Positions 10,587 to 20,610 of a stretch of DNA of 64,000 bases are shown here, piece after piece. This DNA comes from CAWAMR01 sp963783095 (GTDB taxonomy: Bacteria > Planctomycetota > Planctomycetia > Gemmatales > Gemmataceae): assembly GCA_963783095.1 (NCBI GenBank), contig CAWAMR010000018.1:62001-126000 (forward strand), in the 5' to 3' direction. The translations under genes and the position numbers were made by a program. Numbering within the stretch: the first letter of the stretch is position 1; every line of letters begins with the position of its first letter. The notes below the pieces were generated by a model. That model ran no database searches, was not told where the DNA came from, and saw only the letters and a program-made list of their open reading frames with translations.

Positions 10587-11342
10587 TCAGTTGCCGTCGA
10601 ACGCAGAGGTGCCATGACGAGTTGAATAAGAGCAGCGCGTAAGATTGCGTGCAGCCAGATTCGTGTGTTTCGCCAGTCGAATGCACTCCGGAATGAGTTG
10701 AGGGTAGCGAAGGCAATTCCAGGCCACCCGCCACGGAGAAACCTCACCACCGGAAAGGAGCTGAGTCAATCGGGGCGATAGAGCGTCATGGACGGTATCT
10801 GAAATCGCGCGCACGGCCGCAAACGATATGCCGGCAGCATGACATCGGCGAGCGATCGTGGCCGATTCCATATCCACCGCGACAGCTCCGAACTGGCGAG
10901 CGATTTCGCGTTTCTCTTCGCGCGACGCCACGAGATGATCGGCGCAGAATAGCCGAGTTTTGGGATCGCCGAGCTGTGCCAACCACTCTGAGCCAGTCGA
11001 ATCCGCCATGGTGCCGGGTCTCACGACATCACCGATATTGAGCGATTCGGTGTAGGCCGCCGGCAAAGCCTGAACTGATGATGAGTTGGGGTTTTGTGTG
11101 GCACAGTAACCAGTCAACGCGCAGGGTTAATGCGAGCGTTCCCCACTCCTGGAGCCAGGATCAGCACGCGGCGATCGGGAATTTCACGAAACTGGGCCAG
11201 CCAGACTGGAAAAGGTGTCGCATCCACGCGCAGGCGCTGAGTCGGATGCACGCAGAAACGGCTTGGCTTCACGCTTGAGCGCAAAGCAAATACATATGCC
11301 CGCAAAGTTTTCAATTGCAGTTCCGGCAACGAACGAACTCAC
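10587..11342 (-). CDS. hpnG: Hopanoid-associated phosphorylase (HpnG-like; several frameshifts)
   Basis: Member of the purine-nucleoside phosphorylase/MTAN superfamily. Known HpnG proteins remove adenine from adenosyl-hopane to give ribosyl-hopane. Conserved parts are the N-terminal FALKREAKPF, the Gly-rich 'ILAPGVGNAR', 'SSGFAGGL', 'LNIGDVV' and the motif 'AVDMESATIA' with the substrate-binding Met-Glu, followed by 'AVRAISDT'. The start GTG (11342-11340) overlaps the TGA of hpnH. That frame gives FALKREAKPF directly, which supports this start over internal ATGs. One-base shifts occur near 11290, 11240, 11120 and 11060. Its place behind hpnH and shc makes the hopanoid role much more likely than a plain nucleosidase. 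Confidence 0.75.
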
Positions 11343-12359
11343 GTCACCTGCCACATCAGCATCTTGAAGGTATCACCGAACTGGGCGTTCACTCCCAGCG
11401 CAGCGGAAGGTTCGTAGCCGCAGTGGACCATGCAGTGTTCGCAGCGAGGGTCGTTGCCGTAGCCGTACTCTTCCCAGTGCGTATCGTTCATGAGACCCTC
11501 AAAGGTCTCGTGATGCTCATCGGTGATGAGGTAGCAAGGCCCCTTCCAGCCTTTGACGTTTCGAGTTGGATTGCCCCAGGCCGTGCATGTCAGCTCGCGT
11601 TTTCCTTGCAGAAATTCGATGTAAATCGGCGAGGTCGCCATCTTATACTTCTTGGTCAGATGATCGGCTTCCTTGAATTTTTCACGGATCTCATCGCGCG
11701 TAAGGAAGATCTGCGACGCACCATTGGGATTGGTCTTCTGAACCGCTTCATACCCATACGCCGGCGACATCATGAAGCCATCGACGCCGAGTTTCGTCAA
11801 GTAGCCGAAGAGGAGATCGAGTTCCTCCATATTCGTTTCCTTGTAGACCGTCGTGTTGGTGCAAACGAGGAAACCGGCTTTCTTCGCGGCCTTGATTCCC
11901 TCGACGGCTTGCTGAAACACCCCGCTGCGCTCAACCGCAAGGTCGTGGGTTTCTTCCAGTCCATCGAGATGGACGTTGAAGAAGAAACGAGACGAAGGCT
12001 TGAACTGGTGGAGCTTCTTCGTGATGAAGACGCCATTGGTGCACAGGTAAATGTGTTTGCGCTTCTGAGAATCCCGCGAACCAGTTCGCCGATTTCCGGG
12101 ATAGATCAACGGCTCGCCGCCGCAAATGCTGACGATCGGCGCGCCGGCTTCGTCGACGGAAGCAAGACACTCTTCGACGCGAGAGCTTTTCTTTGATGGT
12201 GGCTTCGTATTCGCGAATCCGGCCGCAGCCGGTGCAGGTGAGGTTGCAGGCATGGAGCGGCTCAAGCATGAGCACCAGCGGGAAACGCTTGGTGCGCTTG
12301 ATTTTTTTGGTGGCGATATAACCCGCCATGTCGAGCGTCAGACTCAAGGGAAACCGCAT
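11339..12359 (-). CDS. hpnH: Adenosyl-hopene transferase HpnH (radical SAM; two frameshifts)
   Basis: Radical SAM enzyme that joins a 5'-deoxyadenosyl group to the diploptene side, the first step of C35 hopanoid side-chain synthesis. The iron-sulfur motif is CNLTCTGCG (C-x3-C-x2-C) near residue 40, followed by 'SICGGEPLIYPE', 'HIYLCTNGVFITKKL' and 'FNVHLDGLEETHD'. Late cysteines (CEHCMVHCGYEP) are as in the family. ATG 12359 is preceded by GGAG, giving about 340 residues, the normal length. Frame shifts lie near 12,180 and 12,090. The start lies within the end of shc and the stop overlaps the start of hpnG, so the three are translated together. Confidence 0.88.
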
Positions 12360-14327
12360 GGTCGCTCCAGGGATTCGGTGGTTCGATAATCGGCCGGTAA
12401 TTGAGCCGAGAATACCGCGCAGTGCCATCAACGGAAAATAGACGCAATACAGATGATACTTTAGATAGAAGACTTTTGGAAAGCCCGTTCCCGTGAAAGG
12501 CTCCTCCGCCAGGTGCCATCTGAATTCTGCGTCGTCTGCAAGTAGTCGATGCCAGCACGCACCGATTCGCTCTCTGCCTCGCCGGCCGCCAGCAAGCCGA
12601 GGAGTGCCCATGCCGTCTGTGAAGCCGTCGGTTCGCCACGCCCTGCCCAGGCTGGGATCGTCGTAACTTCGGCACGATTCGCCCCAGGCTCCGTTACTCT
12701 GTTGGACCTTTTTGAGCCATTCCACGGCTCGGCGAACCATCGGTGATGACATATCGGAACCGATCCGCTGCAATCCTGTCAAGCACCTGCCAGGTCCCGT
12801 AGATGTAATTGACGCCCCATCGCCCCGGCCAGACTACCCGATTCTTCCTGCGTTTTTACCAGAAATTTGACGGCACGATCGACGCGTGGTTCTCCCGGGC
12901 GAAACCCATAGTGCCCCAGAGCCTCCAGAACGCGAGCGGTGATATCGGGACAACTTGGGTCGAGCATCGCGTTATGATCGGCGAAGGGCACTTTGTCCAA
13001 CAGCTTCGCGGTTGATGTCGCGGTCGAAGGCAGCCCAGCCGCCGTCGCGGTTCTGCATTCCGAGCAACCAGGCGATGGCCCGTTCGACCGCGACCTTTCG
13101 CTGCTGGAGTCTTGGCCTGACCGGTGCGGGCCAGCGCCATCAAGACCATCGCGGTATCATCGGCATCGGGATAGAAGCCGTTGCGATATTCGAAACACCA
13201 ACCACCCGGCTCCAGATGGCGATTGGCAAAACTCCAATCGCCGGGCCGGCGAATTTCGCGATCCAGCAACCAGCGAACACCTTCCCGGACATTTGGCGAA
13301 TCGGAGTTTTCTCCGCGTCGGCCAGAGCAATGAGCGACAATGCAGTATCCCAAACCGGTGAAAAACAGGGTTGTAATCGCAGTGAATCGCCTTCCGAGAA
13401 TCATCAAATCTTCGATCTGTTTCATCGCCCAGATCATTTCCGGATCGGAATCGGCAATGCCAAGGCAGCGCAAGGCAATAGCGTTGTAAACCATGGGCGG
13501 AAAAATCGCCCCAACGCCATCGCTATCCACATAGCGCTCGCGCATCCATTCTGTGGCCTTGCGAATCGCCCGCCGTCGTAGCGGCGTTAGCCCCCATCGT
13601 TCCAGACGCTTGATCCACCGATCGACTCGCAAGAACAGGTTGGTCCAGCGGAACCATCCGGAAGCTTTGGGATGCGGTAGACGGGGAATACTCGGATCGT
13701 CCAGAAACAACTCGCGGATCGACATCGTTTCGGGCAGCTGACGAACCGGTTTGTGCGCCAAACGATACTCAAGGGAACGAAAATGGTCCGCGACCATGCC
13801 GACATCGCGTAAATGTGAAAATAGAACCAGTGCGGCAAGAGGATAATTTCAGGAGGAACGGCAGCGCAATTATCGAAGGGAATCTGGCCCAGAATGGCCA
13901 GATAGAACTTGGTAAAACTGTTGCACGCCTCGGCACCGCCGAGCTGACGGACTTTCGCACAGGCACGCTGCATAACCGGTTCATCGGCGGAGCGCCCGGC
14001 GATTTTCAGCGCGAAATAGGCTTTCAGAGTGTTGCTGACTTCCGATAGGCCGCCGGGATGGTTTGGCCATCCGCCTTCATCATCCTGATTTTCCAGCAGA
14101 TAATTAGCGGCCTGTTGAACCGTTAAGTCGTTTTCCCGGCCCAGAAATGCCATGAGCAGGATGTATTCCGACTCAAGAATAGTATCGCCCTGAAGCTCAC
14201 CAACCCAGTGCCCATCGCTGTGCTGCTTGGAGATCAAGCCATCGCGTGCGGCAAGAACGGGGGAAGAGAAATCGGAGACTCGCGGAGTAGCAAGGAGGGA
14301 GTCATTGATCGCAGCGAGTCCATTCAC
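12344..14327 (-). CDS. shc: Squalene-hopene cyclase (several frameshifts)
   Basis: Cyclises squalene to hopene/hopanol at the membrane. Visible family features are the opening QHSDGHWVGELQGDTILE, the 'SEYILLMAF' helix, QW-type repeats (GGWPNHPGGL), 'DDPSIPRLPHPKASGW', and the catalytic acid motif DADDTAMVLMAL near 13,160. 'NEVPFADHNAMLDPS' and 'GRWGVNYIYGTW' come near the end. The start is taken as GTG 14327 behind GGAAAGGG, which gives about 660 residues as expected. Shifts occur near 13,770, 13,130, 13,010, 12,830, 12,780, 12,600 and close to the 3' end, so the stop at 12344 is provisional. It heads the hopanoid set shc-hpnH-hpnG. Confidence 0.85.
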
Positions 14328-14479
14328 GAACAACCCTTTCCAATATGAAAGACGGGGCAAAGCCGCGTGGGTGATGCGATCCGGAGGTTCGGGATAATGT
14401 ATCGAGTCTGTCCGGATTGGAGCAAGATCAAACGCGGCAAGTATCCGGTGCCATCCAATCCGGACAACTCTTGATCGAA

Positions 14480-14791
14480 CTACAATGGACCCCAAAAATC
14501 TATTTCCTCTGTGCGAATGAACGTCAGATCTTGGGGACAAACAATGACTTCATATTCGTCACTGACTCGATAAGGGACCGTTTTCCTTGAGTCTTTGCTT
14601 GGCGCTGCGCGTGTCTCTGGTGAGAGTGCCGCAAGAAAATCATCGAGTGACAAACCCTTGAGTCGGGCCTCTGCGGACAAACCCTTGAGTCGGGCCTCAT
14701 CTGAAAGTCCCTTGAGTCGTTCCTCTACAGGAAGTTCCTTGAGCAGTTCCTCAATTGTTTCTCGTGCAAATTGTTCGAGTGCATCGGGCAT
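14480..14791 (-). CDS. Small protein with RLKGLS repeats
   Basis: A protein of about 103 residues. ATG 14791 is chosen over an in-frame start at 14860 because GGAGGT stands seven bases upstream. The first half is helical and acidic (MPDALEQFARETIEELLKEL), then an 8-9 residue unit 'ARLKGLSxE' is repeated three times (VEERLKGLSDEARLKGLSAE and on). The end is basic, then 'EVIVCPQDLTFIRTEEIDFWG'. Short proteins with (E/D)xRLKGL repeats are common in planctomycetes and cyanobacteria and have no assigned function. The repeat number probably varies by slippage. Confidence 0.6.
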   Translation of the reverse strand: MPDALEQFARETIEELLKELPVEERLKGLSDEARLKGLSAEARLKGLSLDDFLAALSPETRAAPSKDSRKTVPYRVSDEYEVIVCPQDLTFIRTEEIDFWGPL

Positions 14792-14884
14792 GAGTGCTAC
14801 CTCCAGGCGATATTGTCTGAAAAGCTGCAACAGCAACGTGCTCGTCTCTCCCGAGCGCAAGCGATAATGGGTCCTTCCATGCGC

Positions 14885-15769
14885 TTATCCCATCAATCCA
14901 CTAGCCCGAAGAACCGCCTTCATCTTCTCTTCGTTGGCCGGAGTCAACGGCCCCAGCGGCGATCGACTCGGACCGACCGATTGACCGATCAGCCGCATGG
15001 CCACTTTGACCGGCCCCGGTGCCGTTCCGAGCGTCAAGCTGATCCGAACCGGACTCAGCTTTGCCTGCGCAGCTTTAGCGGCTTCAATATCGCCGCGCCG
15101 GAAGGCTTCATAAATTTGCACGCAATAATCGGGAGCAATGTTGGAAGAAGCGGGTACTGCTCCCTTGCCGCCGAACATCAACGAAGCACAGATGAGCGTA
15201 TCCCGCCCGATCAGCACGGCAAAATCTTTGGGGACCATGCGCACAGTTTCGATGAAATTCTGCATGTCGCCGCTGGAGTCCTTGATCCCGCGAATCGTGC
15301 GAATTTCCGCGAGGCGGGCCACGGTTTCGGGGTCAATCTTCAAGCCTCCGCAGGTCGCCGGGTTGCTGTACAAGACGATCGGCAAGGCCGTCTGTTCCGC
15401 GATGCGCCGATAATGGTCGAAGATTTCTTGTTGGTTAGGCATGATGAAATAGGGAGTTATCACCGATACGCCATCGACACCTTCCTTCTCGGCCATTTTC
15501 GTGACGCGAATCGATTCCCGCGTCGTTTCAGCGCCGGTTCCCGCGAAGACCGGCACGCGCTCATTCACGTGGCTAACCGCCGTCGCGATGATCTCTTGCT
15601 TCTCGCGTTCGTCGAGCGAGCAACATTCGCCGGTAGTGCCGAGAACGAAGATGCCGTGAACTCCCTTGCCGATCAAGTGATCGATATGCGAGCGCAGCCG
15701 ATCGAAATCGACATCCTCGTTCGGTTTCATGGGTGTGACGACGGGAGGAATGATGCCGTGAATGTGCAT
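14885..15769 (-). CDS. Dihydrodipicolinate synthase family aldolase
   Basis: A 294-residue class I aldolase of the DapA/NanA family. Seen are the pyruvate-binding GTTGE motif (LGTTGECCSLDE), the catalytic tyrosine in 'PIVLYSNPATCGG', the Schiff-base lysine in 'IRGIKDSSGD', and 'GKGAVPASSNIAP'. Members act on pyruvate plus an aldehyde: DapA in lysine and cell-wall synthesis, others on sialic or sugar acids. No lysine gene is nearby, so true DapA is not assured. MHIHGIIPPVVTPM gives a standard N-terminus, so ATG 15769 is chosen although the frame stays open further upstream through a repeat. No frameshift. Confidence 0.85.
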   Translation of the reverse strand: MHIHGIIPPVVTPMKPNEDVDFDRLRSHIDHLIGKGVHGIFVLGTTGECCSLDEREKQEIIATAVSHVNERVPVFAGTGAETTRESIRVTKMAEKEGVDGVSVITPYFIMPNQQEIFDHYRRIAEQTALPIVLYSNPATCGGLKIDPETVARLAEIRTIRGIKDSSGDMQNFIETVRMVPKDFAVLIGRDTLICASLMFGGKGAVPASSNIAPDYCVQIYEAFRRGDIEAAKAAQAKLSPVRISLTLGTAPGPVKVAMRLIGQSVGPSRSPLGPLTPANEEKMKAVLRASGLMG

Positions 15770-15852
15770 GGTTGTGTTGTGATTGAAGGAAGGAGGATCG
15801 CGTATTCTATTCCTAGTCGTTCTTCTCGCAATCAAGTGTAGTTTTGCGCGGC

Positions 15853-15990
15853 AGGCGAGCGGCGCGGCGTAAGCGCGACGTGGCAACCAGTGGCAGGACG
15901 CTCGCATTTTTCTCAGCGTCGAACTTGTTGACAGAAGATCAACTCACCGGCAGTGGCAGCCACGTCGCGCTTACGCCGCGACGCTCGCCT
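15853..15990. repeat. Palindromic repeat, family B
   Basis: Arms of about 31 bases carrying GGCGTAAGCGCGACGTGGC (left, about 15853-15884) and its complement (right, about 15958-15989) enclose roughly 75 bases. A near-identical element lies at 57.30-57.45 kb, and a diverged one (GGCGTTAGCCCGACGTGG) at 35.03-35.18 kb. It lies upstream of the DHDPS-like gene and downstream of the aspartic-protease gene. It resembles a MITE or REP pair without coding capacity. Confidence 0.8.
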
Positions 15991-16049
15991 CTGGCCTTAA
16001 CCCTACAGTTAATCGCGAAAAAGACCACTTGGTGGCTACCCGATGTCTT

Positions 16050-16484
16050 TCAGAATACCTCCATGACATGGTCGCCGCCATGTGCCGGATTGCCGATCAG
16101 TCGCTGTCCCTTCGGATCGACGACAAAATCGAGCGATTCCAAAGGTATTTGTCCCACGATGACCGGAAAGTCATCGGAAACTTCGCCGACATCCATCGGA
16201 CATTCGCGGTCTTGAATCGTGAGGCGAGCGGTCGCGTAGATGGGCATTGCCACAATGCCGCTCAGCCCTCTTGCGGTTCGCGTACGAAGCAGCCGAAGAC
16301 CAAGTTTGGCGATCATGCTTTTGGGAAGATGAAGCCCCGTTGCTCCTGTATCGATCAGGGCATCTTCAACTTCCACAAATCGAACCTGATCCGGGTTCAA
16401 AAGTCCTCGGTCTCGAAGCTCGAGGTCACCCAGGTTTTCAATTCTTGCTTTGACCAGCACCTTTCCCATCGTTGTGGTTCCCAT
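16050..16484 (-). CDS. Retropepsin-like aspartic protease domain protein
   Basis: A 144-residue single-domain protein of clan AA. The active-site loop is 'ALIDTGATGLHLP' (D-T-G), followed by the expected hydrophobic-hydrophobic-Gly region later in the domain (PVIVGQIPLESLDFVVD). Such single domains act as dimers. Bacterial forms are common in planctomycetes and cyanobacteria, often beside toxin genes, and their targets are not known. ATG 16484 is used; a second ATG five codons in is also possible. The ParE-like toxin gene starts just upstream on the same strand (stop 16531), so the three genes may form one unit. Confidence 0.72.
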   Translation of the reverse strand: MGTTTMGKVLVKARIENLGDLELRDRGLLNPDQVRFVEVEDALIDTGATGLHLPKSMIAKLGLRLLRTRTARGLSGIVAMPIYATARLTIQDRECPMDVGEVSDDFPVIVGQIPLESLDFVVDPKGQRLIGNPAHGGDHVMEVF

Positions 16485-16530
16485 CGAATGCTCGCTTCTG
16501 AAAGCGGAAGAATTGAACTGAAGTGTACGA

Positions 16531-16827
16531 TTATTCTTGGAACATTGAGGGTCGAATATCTCTTGATCCGTGAACGACACGAATAATCTCAATTCCAATT
16601 CGGGTTTCACGAAAGAAAATACCATAGCCGTCGATCGGAAAACTCCGCATCCCCGCAGCAAGCTCATTTCGCGCTCTGCCCATACCCGGAAACCGAGCAA
16701 GTCGCTCAAATTGACGAGTCAATTTTTCGAGCAGAGCCTCGCCAAAAGATGGATTTCGATCAGCGAAATAGTCACTGATCTTATCGAGATCGTAGGTCGC
16801 GGAAGGACTGAGGCGATAACTGCTCAT
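16531..16827 (-). CDS. ParE/RelE-family toxin
   Basis: A 98-residue protein with the compact ParE/RelE pattern: N-terminal 'YRLSPSATYDLDKISDYFADRNP', then a Leu/Arg-rich helix pair (LLEKLTRQFERLARFPGMG), and a C-terminal 'YGIFFRETRIGIEIIRVVHGSRDI'. The arginine and 'VVHGSRDI' tail are typical of the family. ParE members poison gyrase and RelE members cut mRNA; the target here cannot be told from sequence. ATG 16827 overlaps the antitoxin stop by four bases (ATGA), the usual antitoxin-first arrangement. Confidence 0.85.
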   Translation of the reverse strand: MSSYRLSPSATYDLDKISDYFADRNPSFGEALLEKLTRQFERLARFPGMGRARNELAAGMRSFPIDGYGIFFRETRIGIEIIRVVHGSRDIRPSMFQE

Positions 16828-17103
16828 GCCGACGCTCGTGTCCGTGTACGGAATCTAGTCAGCAATTCTGTCATAAACGCGGGGCCGTCAACAGATTCCC
16901 CGCGGTTAAGTTCATCTATGCCTTGTTGAATGTCAGATCGAAGCTCGTCGGAAACCCCTTCCTCAGTTGCCATCGCGTTTTCAAGGCAACAAACGGCAGA
17001 TGCCATTACACGCGTCGACCGAATCGAACGCTTTCTTTTCGAGAAGCCCTTGGACGTATTCTGCGATTTCGCTGGGCAGTTGGATGGTCAATGTTTTCAT
17101 CAT
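16824..17103 (-). CDS. ParD-like antitoxin (one frameshift)
   Basis: Starts at ATG-ATG (17103/17100) behind GGAAC. 'MKTLTIQLPSEIAEYVQGLL' is a ribbon-helix-helix DNA-binding segment like those of ParD/CopG antitoxins; these bind the operon promoter and, through the C-terminal part, the toxin. At about 17,005 the frame breaks: one reading stops at once (NGICRLLP), while the neighbouring frame continues with 'CLENAMATEEGVSDELRSDI' down to the toxin start. About 92 residues when repaired. If the shift were real in the organism, the toxin would lack its antitoxin, which argues for a sequence error. Confidence 0.75.
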
Positions 17104-17142
17104 TCGGTTCCTGTTGCATTCCGAGAGAATGAGATGATTGTA

Positions 17143-18512
17143 TCATCCTTTCGAAGCAAGCCCTTTCGGTATCTCCCCGCTATAACTTGCCCATAAAGCA
17201 TCCATCGTGTGCGCAACCCAGATCTCCGGTGCGGTCTTTTTCAAATGGCGAGCAACCTGCAACAGGCAGCCGACGTTGCCCATGAATACTGCTTGTGCGC
17301 CGGTTGCCTTGATGTGATTGACCTTTCGATCGCCAAGCTGCGTGGCCATTTCAGGCTGGGTCAAATTGTAACTTCCTGCCGCTCCGCAACAGATTTCCGA
17401 TTCGGTTAACGGCACCAGTTCCAATCCGGGAATCATCTCCAGCAAGAGTCGGGGTGGTTTCGCAACTTGCTGTGCGTGTCGAAGGTGGCAGGCATCGTGA
17501 TAGGTGGCGCGAATCGGTAACGGATGATGCGGTTTGATCGGCCCGAGTTCAATGAGAAACTCGCTAATATCTCTGGTTTTCTCGACGAATTTGCGTGCTG
17601 CGCCTTCCTGTGGAGTATTGTGCATCAGATGAGCATAATCTTTCAACATCGCGCCGCATCCGGCCGCGGTGTTGATGATCGCATCGACGCCGTCAACATC
17701 ATCGCCGGTCATCCCGAAGGCGCTGCAATTCTGTGCGGCGCATGCTCGCGCCGGCTCTTCCATCGACGAATGGTAGTGCAAGGCCCCGCAGCAACCCTGA
17801 TTGCGCGGAATCCAGACTTCGCAGCCGTTCATCTGAAGAACCTTGGCGGTCGCCATCTGGGTTTCGGGATAGATCGCATCGGCGACGCAGCCGAGAAAAA
17901 GTGCCACGCGCGCCGGCGTTTCCCTTCGGCCGGCAGTACTTCGGGAAACTTGCCATAATGTGCTTTGAGGGGCGGCAACATGGCGTGCATTTCGCGTAAG
18001 GGACGCGGCAAGAGTCGTAACAAGCCGGACTTTCGCAGCAGCCAGTCCATGCCCGTCCATTGCATCAGGCGGGCCGGTGCGAGTGCCAGTCGATTGCGGA
18101 ATCGGGATGGGAAGATGTGCAGGAGCATGAAGCGTTGCAATCGACTTAATCCTTTGAGGGCCCGGCCCGGTTCTTTCTCCGCCATCTCCGCGCGAAAAGG
18201 CTCGATCAACTTGCCGTATTGCACTCCCGATGGGCAGGCCGTTTCACAGGCGCGGCAATTCAGGCAGAGATCGAGATGGTGCTTCACGTTTTCATCGAGT
18301 TCGAGCTTGCCATCGATTACGTTCCGCATCAAGTAAATGCGCCCGCGCGGACTATCTGCTTCATTGCCGTTTTCCACGTATGTCGGGCAGGCCGAAGTGC
18401 AAAGTCCGCAGTGGACGCAATCGAGGACGAGTTCGTAATCGATTCTTGCACCATGCCCGGCGGAATCGAGCATGGGAAGGGTAGTTCGAGAAGGGTCAAT
18501 TGCGGTGGTCAT
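17143..18512 (-). CDS. glcF: Glycolate oxidase iron-sulfur subunit GlcF (one frameshift)
   Basis: Electron-transfer subunit of membrane-associated glycolate oxidase (glycolate to glyoxylate). The N-terminal half holds two 4Fe-4S motifs, CVHCGLCTSACPTY and CLNCRACETACPSG. The C-terminal half has the two CCG domains typical of the family (NQGCCGALHYH and SEICCGAAGSYN, with 'YHDACHLRHAQ'). One shift near 17,920 follows LPAEGKRR, after which the expected 'ARVALFLGCVADAIYPETQ' is in another frame. About 455 residues, normal for GlcF. It follows glcD and glcE in the same direction, with a Uma2 gene inserted between glcE and glcF. Confidence 0.9.
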
Positions 18513-18521
18513 AAGGTAAAG

Positions 18522-19127
18522 CTATGAGTTAGCGGAAGGTTCAACATCGGGCAAAGAGACGTCAGCAGTAATCGGAAATAGCGAGCCGACAGGCACGCGG
18601 AAATGGGGAAGAACATCGCCGGCAGTCAGTTCGTCTCGTTCCGTCAAACAACGGATGGTTGTGAACGATTCATATACATGAATGATTTTTTCGTTGGGGT
18701 AAACCACCCACACTAACCGAACCCCAACTGAAAAGTATTCGGCGATTTTCGTCATCAACTCCTGAGCAAAATCGTTTGGGCTGACGACCTCAACTGCCAG
18801 ATCGGGAACCACATCCCAGGCGTTTCTGCCACGCGGAATGGGTAGATCTGCAGCCCAACGCGCATGGGTGACGAAGGCAACATCGGGCCGTCGATTGCGA
18901 TTCACCGGAGGCGGCAAGTGAAAAAGCACTTCTACTACTTGACGCCCACAGCGAGTGGCCCTGTTTGCAACGCCCAGGTTAACTACGATTTCCGTCGCAA
19001 TCACAGATGCGTCGATACTCATCGGTGGGTGTTCCTCATCAGGGTCGTCCGGCGGAACGAACGATTCTTCTTCCAAATCGTCGTCGCGAAGAGTTCCAGG
19101 ATCTTCAAGATCAATCACAGTTGCCAT
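18522..19127 (-). CDS. Uma2-family putative endonuclease
   Basis: A 201-residue protein with the Uma2/DUF820 pattern of a PD-(D/E)XK-like fold: 'RRPDVAFVTHARW', 'PDLAVEVVSPND' and 'EYFSVGVRLVWVVYPN'. The Asp and Glu of these motifs form the presumed metal site. Uma2 genes are abundant in planctomycetes and cyanobacteria, move often and have no established role. The acidic N-terminal tail is longer than usual (EDPGTLRDDDLEEESFVPPD). It sits between glcE and glcF, 45 bases after one and 9 before the other, so it is embedded in their operon without an evident link to glycolate. Confidence 0.82.
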   Translation of the reverse strand: MATVIDLEDPGTLRDDDLEEESFVPPDDPDEEHPPMSIDASVIATEIVVNLGVANRATRCGRQVVEVLFHLPPPVNRNRRPDVAFVTHARWAADLPIPRGRNAWDVVPDLAVEVVSPNDFAQELMTKIAEYFSVGVRLVWVVYPNEKIIHVYESFTTIRCLTERDELTAGDVLPHFRVPVGSLFPITADVSLPDVEPSANS

Positions 19128-19172
19128 TTCGCATTCTCTCTTGTACAGGTATTGCGCACGATCTTCATTGGA

Positions 19173-20414
19173 TTAAATACCATCGACGAATCGCCCCGGA
19201 TTGAACAACCTTTGCGGATCGAGTTTCTCCTTCACGGTCTGCATCATCTTTCTATCACTGGTGGTTCGACCCCATAAGGGCAATACCGATTTCCAATTGG
19301 GCGGGCAACGCGTTACGATCAGATTTCCCTGCCCCTCGACACAAACTTTACCCAGTTGTTCCAGCAATCCCTTGACGGCCGACATCGATAGTCCCTTACC
19401 AAAATGTCCATGAACGATACCGTTTCCGACATGAATCTGAAGCGCTGGTTTTGTGCCGAGCGCATTTGGCAGCATCCAGAAAATATACCACGTGGCTCGG
19501 TAGAAGGTTGGCTTTGAAGCTCACTTCAGCGCCCGTCCAGAGCGGAAAGTCCCGGATGGAGGGCAACAGCGACGTCGCCTCATCGCGCAACAGCGCGTTC
19601 AGTCCGTCCCGAAGCGCTGCTGGGAGTTCCTGTCGCAATTGCTCGCCCTGCCAGACCACAGCCTGAGCGTTGTGCTCAAAGCCAATAACGAACTGCGCTT
19701 CGGTCGATGTTGCGGGCCACCAACTGGCGCGCGTCGGCCGAGATTGAACAGTTCCATCGCCACGGGACGGGTCCGGGTTCGATGCAAAACCTCGACAACT
19801 TCGCCGACGTCCTTGAGCAACACCGGCAACACATGCCACCCCGATGCTTCGGGTAGCGGTTTTACCTTCAACGTGACTCGCGCAGTGATCCCCAGCGTTC
19901 CGAGCGAACCGGTATACAACTTCATCAGATCGTAACCTGCGACGTTCTTCACCACCCGCCCGCCGGCTTTCACTTCTTGCCCCGCATCATTGACAACGCT
20001 GATACCGATGATGTAGTCGCGCAGAGTTCCGCACCCGAACCGGCGCGGCCCGCTCACATTCGTGGCGATGGCTCCGCCCAGCGTGGCCCGATCGGGAAAG
20101 GGCACATCAATGGGTAAGTATTGTTTTTCCTTCAACAGAACGGCTTGCAACTGATCGATCGTGATGCCCGCCTGTACGGTGATCGTCATGTCGCGAGCGG
20201 GGTAATCGATCACTTGATTCAGTTGTCGCAGATCAATACCGATGCCTGGTCGATCGGGGATTTGACCGAGGTCGAGCATCGTACGCCCACCCAGGGGAAA
20301 TACCGCATGCCCCTGGGCAGCGGCAGTGCGAATCAATTCGCCGATATGTCCCGCCGATTCAGCAATGACTATGGGCAACTGCGTCTTGCCGTCAAAACTG
20401 ACTGTTGCATCCAA
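19173..20414 (-). CDS. glcE: Glycolate oxidase FAD subunit GlcE (frameshifts; start uncertain)
   Basis: FAD-linked oxidase subunit paired with GlcD. The FAD-binding features are 'GHAVFPLGGRTMLDLG', 'TITVQAGITIDQLQAVL' and 'FPDRATLGGAIATNVSGPRR', with 'GGRVVKNVAGYDLMKLY' further on. The end (KEKLDPQRLFNPGRFVDGI) is the usual GlcE/GlcD C-terminus. Shifts occur near 19,750 and 19,490. No ATG opens the frame. TTG 20414 before DATVSFDGKTQLPIV is a guess, since the upstream DNA runs into the inverted repeat at 20468-20610. That element separates it from glcD and may have replaced its original 5' end. Confidence 0.8.
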
Positions 20415-20467
20415 GTGATATGCTCGCAGGGTGGCCGAACCGCCACCATAAAACAGGACAACTACTA

Positions 20468-20610
20468 ACCACAGAGTCACAGAGGACACAGAGAAATCAC
20501 GACGCCTAAAATGGACAAGTGATAACCTTGATCGAAAATAAGCACCCAACTCGCTTCGAGATCCGATTCTAATTCCCGCAATTTCTCTGTGTCCTCTGTG
20601 ACTCTGTGGT
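20468..20610. repeat. Perfect 30-bp inverted repeat (CACAGAG family)
   Basis: The arm at 20468-20497 (starts ACCACAGAGTCACAGAGGAC) is exactly complementary to 20581-20610, with an 83-base interior of no evident coding value. Related arms lie at about 34984/35312 and 54464/54629. It sits between glcD and glcE and could form a large hairpin in their shared mRNA. Confidence 0.85.

Noticed and set aside
16050..16709. Longer aspartic-protease protein starting at 16709
   Set aside because: The first 75 codons lie on the toxin gene in another frame; ATG 16484 gives the normal domain start.
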